Assembly (NCBI GenBank): GCA_013298625.1
Contig: JAAFIF010000014.1
Coordinates: forward strand, 1 to 64,000
Length of the DNA stretch: 64,000 nt
Source of the DNA: Myxococcales bacterium
Lineage (GTDB): Bacteria; Myxococcota_A; Polyangia; Polyangiales; Ga0077539
Direction: 5' to 3'
Part shown: positions 1 through 10,848 of the stretch, one piece after another
How positions within the stretch are numbered: the first letter of the stretch is position 1
Layout: the number at the start of each line of letters is the position of its first letter
The notes under the pieces: model-generated
The model's input: only the letters and a program-made list of their open reading frames with translations
Told to the model about the DNA's origin: nothing
The model's database searches: none
Translations under genes and position numbers: made by a program

Positions 1-238
1 CGAGGCGCACGTGCGCGATCCACGCGTGGGTCTCGGCGTCGCTCGCGCGCTCGAAGCAGGGGTCTTCGTGCGCGGGGGGCGTTCCGACGGAGAGCGACCA
101 GCGGTCATTGGTGTGGGTGGCGATGCCCCAGCCGTGTTTGTGCTCCGTCGACAGCGCGCGGAGCGAGCGCGGAGCGGAGACGAGGGCGTGCCGCATGGCA
201 CGGGGACGAGCACAGAGCGCGGCGAGCAAGCGACACAT
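1..238 (-). CDS. Class II glutamine amidotransferase, N-terminal fragment cut by the window edge
   Basis: Reading the minus strand from the ATG at 238 gives 79 codons with no stop before the left edge. The protein begins MCRLLAA, so cysteine is residue 2 and becomes the N-terminal nucleophile after Met removal, as in class II (Ntn-type) amidotransferases. Residues 33-40 read HKHGWGIA, matching the H-x-x-G-W-G-I/L-A pattern of the YafJ/EgtC-like GATase family. These enzymes hydrolyse glutamine to supply ammonia to a partner, or act as stand-alone amidohydrolases. The rest of the protein lies outside the window, so substrate and neighbours on that side are unknown. It may be downstream of the kinase gene on the same strand, with an 87-bp gap. 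Confidence 0.75.
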   Translation of the reverse strand, partial: MCRLLAALCARPRAMRHALVSAPRSLRALSTEHKHGWGIATHTNDRWSLSVGTPPAHEDPCFERASDAETHAWIAHVRL

Positions 239-325
239 CGCGACGACCGAAGTTGGGATGCAACGACGCGGCCGCGTTGTCTAGTTCTTCACCCCCGAGA
301 GCGCCGACCGTGACGAGCGGGGCTG

Positions 326-1945
<1,620 letters not shown>

Positions 1946-2112
1946 TGCGCGATCAGAGTGGCGAGCCTGAGGAACATCGTACGCTGGTTCGCGCGGCGGT
2001 AGAACCCAACAACACGGGCCCGATGAAATTTTTCAGGGTGGGCGAGTGTGGGCCATTTGGGCTGTTGTTTCGCAGCGGTCACAGAGCACGTAGTACGCGC
2101 GGGCGGTGAGGT

Positions 2113-3360
2113 ATGGTTTCGGCTGCGATGGAGGCGCTTCCCTCGCCGCTGGACGTGTTGGACGCTGCGCTCGACCGCGCGGTGTCGTGGCGCAAGCTCG
2201 CCCGCGCGCTGGCTCACGTGGCGCGCAACGCGGCGATCGGCGCGGTCGAACGGGACGCGGCGGTCTTGCGAGCTGCGCTGCAGCCGGCGTTTCTCGGGGC
2301 GGGGGCCGCCATCAGCGACGAGTTGCGGACGGAGCTGGTGCGCTCGATCGAAACCGCGACGGACGTCCTCGAGCGCGCGCAGGGGCGCTCTGGCAGCGAC
2401 GCGGCGGTGGCTGCGGCGAAGTGCGCGTTGCGGTCGCTCGAGGTGTCTCGCGAGGTGTCGCTGGGTCTGCGCTGCAGCGATCATCTTGCGGTCGAGCTGC
2501 TCGCCTGCGCCGAGCGGGCGATCGACCGGCAGTACACCTGGCCGCGCACGTCGGCGGACCAGGTGGCGTGCACGTTTGCTGCGTTTTTGCCGGCAGATAT
2601 CCCCGGCTGGCCGGACTACGACGAGGTCGCGCACCAGCTCATGAGACCCTCGCGCAAGGGGCTCGACGTGGTGGTCGAGGCGCTCGAGGGCGTCTCGAAC
2701 GGAGACGAGGCGTGGGAGGTGTTGGCGGCGAGGTCGCTGATTCCGATGGCGTGGGCGGGGGACGAGTCGCGGTCGTTTCGGGCAGAAGCGCGGGATCGTT
2801 GGGGGCGCATGCGGCGCGCGACCGTCACGAGTCCCCCCGATGTTCGCAGCGCGATCGCGCTGGCGACGGACCCGGACGGCGTGCTCGCAGCCGAGCGCCT
2901 CGCGCGCGAGTTCGCCAGCTCTCTGCGCGCGTGGGATCAACGCGAGCCTTCGCACTTCGAGTGGGCCGTGCTCGACCGCCGCGGGATGCTCGACGTCTAC
3001 CGCGGCCCGTGGCCCTCGCAGCTCGAGCGCGCGCTGCGCAAGATTCGCTTGTCCACGGCAGAGCGCGCGTGGGCCGAGGGGCGCGCGGCGACCGCGGCCA
3101 ACGTCGAGTGGTCGGATTCGTACGTGCCCGCGGGGCTGCGCGAGGCGCTCTCTCTCGCGGAGTTCTGGCGAGTGATGGTCGAGGTGGACGCGAGGTTTCC
3201 TGTGGTCGATCCAGTGCCCGAGGCGTGGCAGGGCGAGCGGGTGGCCGCGGTTCCGTGCGCGCTCGCGGCGCTGCTGGGGTTGTGGGGCTTGGGGTACGCG
3301 CTGGTCTCGTTCGACGGTGAGCGCGCGCAGCTCGCGGCGCCGATGGCGACGGTGGGGTAG
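2113..3360 (+). CDS. Protein of unknown function, first gene of a three-gene set
   Basis: A 415-residue protein with no family I recognise. It looks soluble and largely alpha-helical, rich in Ala, Arg and Glu, with no signal peptide. One hydrophobic stretch near the C-terminus (around residues 380-400, ALAALLGLWGLGYALV) could be buried core or a membrane contact. The ATG at 2113 has a GTGAGG just upstream; the ATG at 2128 is an alternative start. It is followed after 17-26 bp by the gene at 3387 and then by the overlapping gene at 5174, so the three probably form one transcript. No motif supports an enzymatic role. Confidence 0.6.
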   Translation: MVSAAMEALPSPLDVLDAALDRAVSWRKLARALAHVARNAAIGAVERDAAVLRAALQPAFLGAGAAISDELRTELVRSIETATDVLERAQGRSGSDAAVAAAKCALRSLEVSREVSLGLRCSDHLAVELLACAERAIDRQYTWPRTSADQVACTFAAFLPADIPGWPDYDEVAHQLMRPSRKGLDVVVEALEGVSNGDEAWEVLAARSLIPMAWAGDESRSFRAEARDRWGRMRRATVTSPPDVRSAIALATDPDGVLAAERLAREFASSLRAWDQREPSHFEWAVLDRRGMLDVYRGPWPSQLERALRKIRLSTAERAWAEGRAATAANVEWSDSYVPAGLREALSLAEFWRVMVEVDARFPVVDPVPEAWQGERVAAVPCALAALLGLWGLGYALVSFDGERAQLAAPMATVG

Positions 3361-3386
3361 CGCGAGGCGAGGTAAACTTGCGCGTC

Positions 3387-5177
3387 ATGCACGCGAGCAC
3401 CCCGGACGGCAGGCGCTTCATGGTCGTCGATGGCTATGGCCTCACGCGGGTCGAGCTTCCGAACAAAGTGAAGAACGACCGCAAGGTGATGTGCTCCGAC
3501 CAGGGAGCGCTCTCGCTCGACGCGATCGGAGCGCGCGCGCTCGTGTGGGACGATCAGTGGGATCAGTGCACGCTGCTCGCGACGGCAGACCTCGAGCGCA
3601 AGGCGTTCGACCGCTTCGCCCTGCGCGGCGGTCGCTTGTCGAGCGACGGAAAGCGGGTCGTCAGCGTCGATGGGACGCGCGTGACGGTCACGCCGCTCGA
3701 CGGAGGCGAGGCGCTGCGAGGGTCGCTGCCGGGGCCGGTCGACGGCGCGCAGGCGCTCTCGTTTGGGCGCAGAGAGCAGCGCCGCCCGCGGTGCTTCGCG
3801 CAGTGGGCGTTGGGCGCGGACGACCGCGTCGCGGTTCTGTGCGAAGACGGCGAGCGCGTGCGATTGGTGATCGGCAAGCTCGTCGGCGCGGCGCTCGAAG
3901 TGGCGCGCGAGGTGACGCTCTCGATCGGCGGCGGCGGGCCGCTCTCGCTCTCGATCGACGCGAGAGCAAGCGCGACGTTGCTGCTGGTCGAGCGCGGGAT
4001 CGAGACGGTGTTCGGGCTGCGCATGGGCGAAGACGGTCGCGCTGAAGAGTTTTCGTTCGCGGGGCTGACGATGCCCGAGCGAAGGGGAGACGAGTGGCTC
4101 TCGCAGGTGTCCGAGTCGACCGTGGTGCAGTGCGACGACGCGGGCAAGCGCAGCAGAGAGTGGAGCATCGCGGACGCAGCGCACCGGGGAGCGGGCGAGC
4201 TGATCGCGTGCGGCGAGGGCGTGTACTTCGTCCCTGCCCATCGAGAGTGCGTGATCGAGCTCGACAAGGGCGCGGTGATCTCTCGCAAGCTCCCGGCGAA
4301 AGAGGCCTCGGTTCGTCGCTACTACACGGCGCTGTTTCCTCGCTACGACCGCGCGGGCGCCCCGTTCGGCGTGCAGTTCTCCCTCGGTCGAACGAGCTTC
4401 TGGAACAAAGGTCAGCAGGTCTCGGGCTCGTTCTCTGTGAGCGTCGGCGACGGCTCGCTCGGCTCGCACTTCGTCCGCTCGGCGCTCTTCGGCGAGTCCA
4501 ACGACGGCGACGCGAGCGCGCTCGCCCCGTTCTCGCGCGGAGGCACCGGCGGCGGCGGCTACTCCGAAGCCCTCACCCGCCCCATCGACGAAGCCTCGGT
4601 GCGCGCGCTCTTCGAGGTGTGCGACCGCGAGCGCATCTGGCTCGCGTTCGGGCTGCGATGGCTGTCGGACCTGTACGAGCGCAAGGAGGGCGGCGGCACG
4701 GGGTGGGTCGGTGAACTCTCGGGTCCGCCTGGAGAATTGCAGGCCGAACGCGCGCTCTTTCGCGCTGTGCTCGCGCACTTGTGCGACGACAGCGCGCCCG
4801 CGCTCTCGCCGCGGTTCGAGTCGTGGCGCGGACCGCTCGCCGGCGACGAGGTGCGCGCGCAGCTTTCGCGCGTGGCCGATCGCTCGCCGTGGATGCCGTG
4901 CCGCGCGTTCGAAGCGGTCGCGTGGATGGCGCTGCGCGTGCTCGACCCCGCGGAGGCCGCGGACGTGCTCGTGTGGATGCTCTTGGACGGCAGCGAGCGA
5001 CAGCACACGAATTCATCGGACGCAGAGCGCAGGGCGCTCGCCGCGCTGCTGGCGAGGGAGCCGTCGCTGCGAGAACGCGCGGTCAACGCGGTGAAGGCGC
5101 ACGCGCCTGCGCCGTTGGAGTGGGGCGGAGACCGTCGCGACGCGCTGCTCGCGTTCTTGCTGGGGCAGCAGGGGTGA
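3387..5177 (+). CDS. Protein of unknown function, possible beta-propeller N-terminal half
   Basis: About 596 residues. The first 300 residues contain repeated short beta-type stretches such as GRRFMVVDGYG, GKRVVSVDGTRVTVTPLDGG and DDRVAVLCEDGERVRLVIGK. These recall WD40/PQQ-like propeller blades, but I see no exact signature. The C-terminal 200 residues look helical and contain a Glu/Arg-rich segment. There is no signal peptide or membrane segment, so it is probably cytoplasmic. Two starts are possible: a TTG at 3378 that lies close behind GAGGCGAGG, or the ATG at 3387. I prefer the ATG but the TTG has the better ribosome-site spacing. The 3' end overlaps the next gene by four bases (GTGA), which indicates translational coupling. 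Confidence 0.6.
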   Translation: MHASTPDGRRFMVVDGYGLTRVELPNKVKNDRKVMCSDQGALSLDAIGARALVWDDQWDQCTLLATADLERKAFDRFALRGGRLSSDGKRVVSVDGTRVTVTPLDGGEALRGSLPGPVDGAQALSFGRREQRRPRCFAQWALGADDRVAVLCEDGERVRLVIGKLVGAALEVAREVTLSIGGGGPLSLSIDARASATLLLVERGIETVFGLRMGEDGRAEEFSFAGLTMPERRGDEWLSQVSESTVVQCDDAGKRSREWSIADAAHRGAGELIACGEGVYFVPAHRECVIELDKGAVISRKLPAKEASVRRYYTALFPRYDRAGAPFGVQFSLGRTSFWNKGQQVSGSFSVSVGDGSLGSHFVRSALFGESNDGDASALAPFSRGGTGGGGYSEALTRPIDEASVRALFEVCDRERIWLAFGLRWLSDLYERKEGGGTGWVGELSGPPGELQAERALFRAVLAHLCDDSAPALSPRFESWRGPLAGDEVRAQLSRVADRSPWMPCRAFEAVAWMALRVLDPAEAADVLVWMLLDGSERQHTNSSDAERRALAALLAREPSLRERAVNAVKAHAPAPLEWGGDRRDALLAFLLGQQG

Positions 5178-5512
5178 CCTTGAATCGCGACCACGAATTC
5201 AACCCGCGCGCCCTGATTTCATCCGCTGCCGACGCGCTCGCGCTGGCCGAGCGCTTCGTGTCCGTCGCCGGGCTGAGCGAGCGCGCCGAGCTTCGCGTAG
5301 ACGCGACGGCGCTCTCGATCGGCGGGCCCGACGGGTTTGGCTTCTTCGGGACGACGGCGTTTCGCTGGGTGCGCGTCGCGCTGCCGACGAGCGCGCGCGC
5401 GGTGGCGATCGCGGTCGCGCGTCACGTGCTGGGAGAGTACTGGGCCACGGACGACGAGATCGCCGCCGAGCACGCGAAGCTCCCCCTCGCGCTGGCGATG
5501 GCCCTGGCGTGA
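5174..5512 (+). CDS. Small protein of unknown function, coupled to the preceding gene
   Basis: A 112-residue protein read from a GTG at 5174 that overlaps the stop of the upstream gene as GTGA. A TTG at 5180 is an alternative start. The protein is mixed alpha/beta in appearance (ERFVSVAGLSERAELRVDA, then WATDDEIAAEH) and lacks signal or membrane segments. The overlap is the main reason to call it real, together with its codon use matching the neighbours. Its stop is six bases from the 3' end of the convergent rimO gene. I recognise no family. Confidence 0.5.
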   Translation: MTLNRDHEFNPRALISSAADALALAERFVSVAGLSERAELRVDATALSIGGPDGFGFFGTTAFRWVRVALPTSARAVAIAVARHVLGEYWATDDEIAAEHAKLPLALAMALA

Positions 5513-5518
5513 GCCGCG

Positions 5519-6952
5519 CTACTGCGCGATGCGCAGGGACACCTTGCGCTTGACCGCTTTCTTGGCGGCCTCGCGCGAGGCTTCTGCGCGCTTCTTGGCT
5601 TCTTCGGCCTCGAGCCACCCGTCGCCGCCTTCGACCTCGCCGACGAGGTCGAACTCTGCGCTCTGCGTGATGGTCGCTTGCACGATGGTCCCGGGAGAGA
5701 CCTCGGCGCCCGAGAGAAACACGGCGCCGTCGACCTCTGGCGCTTGCCCTGCGTGGCGGCCCTGCATGACGAACTCGTGCTCGGTCGAGGGGCCTTCGAC
5801 GAGGACGTCGAGGGTCTGTCCGATGCGGGCTTTGTTCTTCTTGCGCGCGATGGGCCGCTGGACGGCCATGAGCTTGCGGTGGCGCGCGGCGCTGATCTTG
5901 GCGCTGACCTTGTTGTCCATCTCGTGGCTGGCGACGTTCTCTTCGTCGCTGTAGCGAAAGACGCCGACGTGGTCGAACTGGGCCCACTCGACGAACTCGA
6001 CGAGCTCTTCGAAGTCCTTGTCGGTCTCGCCGGGGTGGCCGACGATGAACGCAGTACGAAACACCACGTTGGGGATCTTGCTGCGCACGGTCTCGACGAC
6101 GCGACGGAGGCGGTCTCCGCCGTGGCCGCGCTTCATGCTTCGCAGCATGGGGTCGCTGGCGTGCTGCAGGGGCATGTCGACGTAGCGGACGATCTTAGGG
6201 TGCGAGGCCATGACCTCGACGAGCTCGTCCGTGAGCGACTCTGGGTAGAGATAGTGGACGCGGATCCAGCGGAGGGCGTCGATGTCGCCGAGCGCGCGGA
6301 GCAGCGCGGCGAGCGTGGGCCTTCCGTCGATGTCTCGTCCGTACGCGATGGTGTCTTGCGAGACGAGGTTGATCTCGACCGTGCCGTGATCCGCGAGGTA
6401 TTTCGCTTCGTTGACGACGTCGTCGAGCGAGCGCGAGCGCTGCTTTCCGCGGATGGAGGGGATCGAGCAGAACGAGCACGTGCGGTTGCATCCCTCGGCG
6501 ATCTTGACGTACGCCGAGTGCTTGGGGCCTGCGAGCATCCTGCGGTCTTCTGCGCGGATGGTGTACGCGGCGGGGTTGCCGACGAGCATGCGTTGGGCGC
6601 CGCCCGCGAGCACGTCCTTGAGCTTGAGCATGTCGCTCGAGCCGAGAAAGTGATCGACCTCGGGCATCTCTTCAGCGAGCTCTTTGGAGTACCGCTGCGA
6701 GAGGCACCCGGTGACGACGAGCTTCTTGCAGCCGCCGTTGGCCTTGTGCTCGGCCATCTCGAGGATCGTGTCGATCGACTCTTCTTTGGCCGGGCCGATG
6801 AAGCCGCAGGTGTTGACGACGATGACGTCCGCTCCCTCGGGCTCGGGGACGATCGTGTAGCCGTCGACGTCGGCGACGCCGAGCATGACTTCTGTGTCGA
6901 CGCGGTTCTTGGGGCAGCCGAGAGAGATGAAATGAATGGTCGGTTGGGTCAT
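5519..6952 (-). CDS. rimO: Ribosomal protein S12 methylthiotransferase RimO
   Basis: A radical-SAM methylthiotransferase that adds a methylthio group to the conserved aspartate of ribosomal protein S12. The 477-residue protein starts with the typical FISLGCPKNRVDTE of the N-terminal UPF0004 domain, whose cysteines bind the auxiliary iron-sulfur cluster; further cysteines are in NTCGFIG and VVTGCLSQRY. The radical-SAM cluster motif CNRTCSFC lies near residue 155, followed by SIRGKQRSR. A C-terminal TRAM-like domain precedes a basic tail of about 30 residues rich in Ala, Lys and Glu, which is longer than usual. The CPKNR sequence points to RimO rather than the tRNA-modifying MiaB. It is separated from gcvT by an intrinsic terminator and so has its own promoter in the short gap. 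Confidence 0.93.
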   Translation of the reverse strand: MTQPTIHFISLGCPKNRVDTEVMLGVADVDGYTIVPEPEGADVIVVNTCGFIGPAKEESIDTILEMAEHKANGGCKKLVVTGCLSQRYSKELAEEMPEVDHFLGSSDMLKLKDVLAGGAQRMLVGNPAAYTIRAEDRRMLAGPKHSAYVKIAEGCNRTCSFCSIPSIRGKQRSRSLDDVVNEAKYLADHGTVEINLVSQDTIAYGRDIDGRPTLAALLRALGDIDALRWIRVHYLYPESLTDELVEVMASHPKIVRYVDMPLQHASDPMLRSMKRGHGGDRLRRVVETVRSKIPNVVFRTAFIVGHPGETDKDFEELVEFVEWAQFDHVGVFRYSDEENVASHEMDNKVSAKISAARHRKLMAVQRPIARKKNKARIGQTLDVLVEGPSTEHEFVMQGRHAGQAPEVDGAVFLSGAEVSPGTIVQATITQSAEFDLVGEVEGGDGWLEAEEAKKRAEASREAAKKAVKRKVSLRIAQ

Positions 6953-6975
6953 GGGAGGTCAACGCAAATGGGCAG

Positions 6976-6999
6976 CAAAAACACAGGCAGAATGCCTGT
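6976..6999 (-). terminator. Intrinsic terminator after gcvT
   Basis: The minus strand downstream of the gcvT stop carries a perfect 7-bp inverted repeat ACAGGCA-TTC-TGCCTGT followed at once by GTTTTT. It is the best Rho-independent terminator I see in this GC-rich window. It should prevent readthrough from gcvT into rimO. Confidence 0.8.
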
Positions 7000-7002
7000 T
7001 GG

Positions 7003-8118
<1,116 letters not shown>

Positions 8119-8167
8119 GAGTGGGCGCGGAGAGTAGCTTGTTCCTCGGGCGGGACGAAGCGCTTCG

Positions 8168-9361
8168 ATGAGCGTATCGTTGCCGCGCTGCATGACCTCG
8201 TACGGTGAAGGATCGTCTCAGTCGCGGCGCGGTTTCTGGATCGCGACCGCGGGTGTGTTGCTCGCCGGGGGCGCGTGCGCCGTCGGGGTCTTGGGCAAAG
8301 AGCGCAGGCCCCCCGCGCCGCCGCCGATCGACGCTCCAGCGGTGACGGTCGAGACCGGGCCGAGCCCGTGGATGTGGCGCTCGCGTCGCGCGTCGACGCA
8401 AGAGCCCGCGGTGGCGTTGGCCGGCGCAGAGGCCACGTCGCTCGAGGCCTCGCGGCCGTCGTGTCCAGTGGGCGATCGCTTCTACCGTCAGGGCGAGGAC
8501 GGGCAGTGCCACCCGAGCGAGCAAGCGCTGCTCGCGCTGGTGACGCAGACGAGCTTCGCGGGGGCCCCGCGCAGGCACGACGGGTCGGACCTCGCAGCGC
8601 TGCTGCCTCCTTCGCGCGCGGCCGGAGAGCCCCAAGCGGACGTCGATGCGCAGCGCTCGGGCGCAGCGCGCGCGCGGGCCGTGACGTACGTGGACGACCG
8701 CGAGGCGACCTGGTGCGGGTTCGTGATCGAGGGCAGCGCTCCGAGGCTGCAGCTGCGCGGGACGTGCGCGCTCGATCGCTTGGACCTGTACACGGGCGGC
8801 GCGCCGCGGGTCGATCGCGCGCAGTCGTGCGGGATGGACCGCGTCGAGGCGTGCGGAGAGCGCTGCGCGGACGACGAGGACTGCGGCGTGAGCGCGGGGC
8901 TCGGCTGCGGCTGCGCGCGCTCGCGGTGCGTGCGGGGGCAGTGCACGCCGTGCCCGCCCGAGCGCGTGTGCGCCGAGCCGACGTTTACGACGCGGGCGAG
9001 CCCGTGGGTGTTTCGCGCGCCGATCGCGCCCGAGCAGGAGGCGATGGCGCGCGCGTTGGCCGCGAGGCCGTCGGCGTTTCGAACGCTGTTTCACTTCGCG
9101 GTCACGAGCGCGAGCCGCGATGTGAGGCCGCGCAGGGACGGCTCGGTCGAGTTCGACAGCGGATATCGTCTGCAAGCGCGGCCGTTGGCGCTGAGCGTGG
9201 CGCTGTGCAGCGGAGAGTGCCGTCGATCGATGCGGGCGTCGCTGCCGTTGTGGGCCGCGCCTCAGTGGCAGGGGCGCGCGGCGGGCCTTCGTTGGACGTG
9301 CGCGCGGGGGCGCTGCGAGGTCGCGGCGGACGTGCAGGTCGGACGAGACTCGTTCGAGTAG
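8168..9361 (+). CDS. Exported Cys-rich protein with Tat-like signal
   Basis: A 397-residue protein of unknown function. Near the N-terminus SRRGFW precedes a hydrophobic stretch (IATAGVLLAGGACAVGVLG), which resembles a twin-arginine signal or a membrane anchor. A central region around residues 215-260 is dense in cysteine (CGMDRVEACGERC, CGVSAGLGCGCARSRC, CTPCPPERVC) and probably forms disulfides outside the cytoplasm. The remainder is Arg/Ala-rich with scattered cysteines. A second ATG at 8192 would put the arginine pair closer to the start and is an alternative. It is divergent from gcvT with 49 bp between starts, and about 210 bp of noncoding sequence follows. Confidence 0.6.
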   Translation: MSVSLPRCMTSYGEGSSQSRRGFWIATAGVLLAGGACAVGVLGKERRPPAPPPIDAPAVTVETGPSPWMWRSRRASTQEPAVALAGAEATSLEASRPSCPVGDRFYRQGEDGQCHPSEQALLALVTQTSFAGAPRRHDGSDLAALLPPSRAAGEPQADVDAQRSGAARARAVTYVDDREATWCGFVIEGSAPRLQLRGTCALDRLDLYTGGAPRVDRAQSCGMDRVEACGERCADDEDCGVSAGLGCGCARSRCVRGQCTPCPPERVCAEPTFTTRASPWVFRAPIAPEQEAMARALAARPSAFRTLFHFAVTSASRDVRPRRDGSVEFDSGYRLQARPLALSVALCSGECRRSMRASLPLWAAPQWQGRAAGLRWTCARGRCEVAADVQVGRDSFE

Positions 9362-9574
9362 AGCGCTGATTGTCGAAGCACTTTCGCTGCCTTTCGCGCG
9401 CGGTGACGTTGTCTGTCCGCGGGAAGAAAAGCCGGGGTGCGTGGTTGTCGAGGATGTGACAGCGTTGCCCCTGTTCGCGCTACGATCGCGAGCGAGATCA
9501 GCGCCGCTGTCACTCGACCGTCGAGCGTGTCGAGGTTCGAAGCGCGCGAGTTACGTGAAGGAGCACGAGAGACA

Positions 9575-10759
9575 ATGAGCTTCGGCAATCCGCCTGGTGG
9601 TGGTGGTCCCTTTGGTCCTCCGAGTGGTGGTGGTGGCCCCTTCGGTCCGCCGTCTGATCCGAACGCAAGCCAGCCTGCGGGCGGCGGTTACGGCGCCCCC
9701 CAAGGGGGAGCGTTCGGCGCGCCTCCGACGCAGTCGGGGCCCTTCGGCGCGCCCGCGACGGCGAGCCAGGGCGCTGGTGGTTACGGCGCTCCTCCCTCGG
9801 GTGGCGGAGCGTTCGGCGCTCCTCCCTCGGGCGGCGGCGCGTTCGGCGGCGCTCCTCCGAGCGGTGATCCCAACGCGAGCGGCGGCGCGTTTGGCGCTCC
9901 GCCCGCGGGCGGTGGCGCGTTCGGCGGCGCTCCTCCTGCGAGCGGCGGCGCGTTTGGTGCGCCCGCTGGTGGTGGAGCGTTCGGCGCTCCCCCGGCCGGT
10001 GGTGGCGCGTTCGGCGCTCCCGCGGGCGGCGGGGCGTTTGGTGCTCCTGCCACGGGCGGGGCGTTCGGCGCTCCTGCGGGCGGCGGAGCATTTGGCGCTC
10101 CTGCCGGTGGCGCGTTTGGCGCGCCGCAGGGCGGTGCGTTCGGCGCTCCCATGGGCGGCGCGTTCGGCGCTCCCACGGCGCCGGCGAGCGCTGGCAAGTC
10201 GATGGGCATCGTGGCCGGCGTGATCGGCCTGATCGTGGCCAGCTCGTGCATCGGCGGAATGGTCCTTCGCAGCCGCGCGCAAGAGCGTCGGGCGCAGGCG
10301 CTGCGAGACCTGCAGTACTCGCTCTCGTCCGCGCGCAACAGCTACAACTACGGCAGCAACACCTACGGCAACACGTACGGAGCGAACCGCTACGGCACGA
10401 CCAACACGTACGGCACCACGCCCACCTACGGCAGCACGTCGCCGGCATACGGCGTCCCTGCGGTGCCTTCGTTCGTGACCAACAGCGCCAACCGCTCGAT
10501 GGGAGAAATCTCCGCGCAGCTCGCGGCGCGCTCGGCGTCGTTTCGGGCGTGCGCGATGAGCGACCCCAACGCGCGCGGGCAGATGGCCGTGCGCTTCATG
10601 ATCGGCTCGCAGGGCAACGTCCTGACGTCCTTCGCGCACGCGGGCGGCTCGTCGGGCTCGACCACGGTCGACGCCTGCGTCAACGCCGGCGTTCGCACGA
10701 TGTACTTCTCGCGCTCAACGGGCCTCTCGATCGTCGTGCACCCGATCCAGCTCCGCTGA
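9575..10759 (+). CDS. AgmX/PglI-type C-terminal domain protein with long Gly-Ala-Phe repeat
   Basis: A 394-residue protein in three parts. Residues 1-210 are low-complexity repeats of GGAFGAP and GPFGPP units. A single membrane helix follows (MGIVAGVIGLIVASSC region), then a Tyr/Gly/Asn/Thr-rich segment with repeated TYG units. The C-terminal 85 residues (ISAQLAARSASFRACAM through VVHPIQLR) resemble the AgmX/PglI C-terminal domain of myxobacterial gliding-related and TonB-like proteins. In that family a conserved F-x-x-C motif and a beta-strand tail are typical. The repeats are probably cytoplasmic and the terminal domain periplasmic. I start at the ATG at 9575 because upstream codons do not resemble protein. 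A terminator-like hairpin follows the stop. Confidence 0.75.
   Translation: MSFGNPPGGGGPFGPPSGGGGPFGPPSDPNASQPAGGGYGAPQGGAFGAPPTQSGPFGAPATASQGAGGYGAPPSGGGAFGAPPSGGGAFGGAPPSGDPNASGGAFGAPPAGGGAFGGAPPASGGAFGAPAGGGAFGAPPAGGGAFGAPAGGGAFGAPATGGAFGAPAGGGAFGAPAGGAFGAPQGGAFGAPMGGAFGAPTAPASAGKSMGIVAGVIGLIVASSCIGGMVLRSRAQERRAQALRDLQYSLSSARNSYNYGSNTYGNTYGANRYGTTNTYGTTPTYGSTSPAYGVPAVPSFVTNSANRSMGEISAQLAARSASFRACAMSDPNARGQMAVRFMIGSQGNVLTSFAHAGGSSGSTTVDACVNAGVRTMYFSRSTGLSIVVHPIQLR
9660..10185 (+). repeat. Tandem imperfect repeats encoding GGAFGAP units
   Basis: The DNA is made of short degenerate repeats of the type GGCGCGTTCGGCGCTCC with spacers of 6-15 bases. There are more than fifteen AFGAP/AFGGAP units. 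Such tracts are prone to slippage, so repeat number may vary between strains. Confidence 0.85.
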
Positions 10760-10760
10760 G

Positions 10761-10786
10761 CCCTGCGCTCCGACGCTCGCGCAGGG
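10761..10786 (+). terminator. Terminator-like hairpin after the AgmX-type gene
   Basis: CCCTGCGC and GCGCAGGG form a perfect 8-bp stem with a 10-base loop, beginning two bases after the stop codon. There is no T run behind it, so it may be a Rho-dependent or mRNA-end structure rather than a classic terminator. Confidence 0.5.
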
Positions 10787-10848
10787 GAGAGCGTCGAGCG
10801 CGTTCGTCGCAGAGAAGAGTGCTAGCGTCGCTCGTAGACGGTGGCGCC

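Noticed and set aside
11-313. Plus-strand ORF at the left edge
   Set aside because: The opposite strand encodes a recognisable class II amidotransferase N-terminus.
9660-10185. CRISPR-like array because of regular short repeats
   Set aside because: The repeats are coding, irregular in length and translate to GGAFGAP units.
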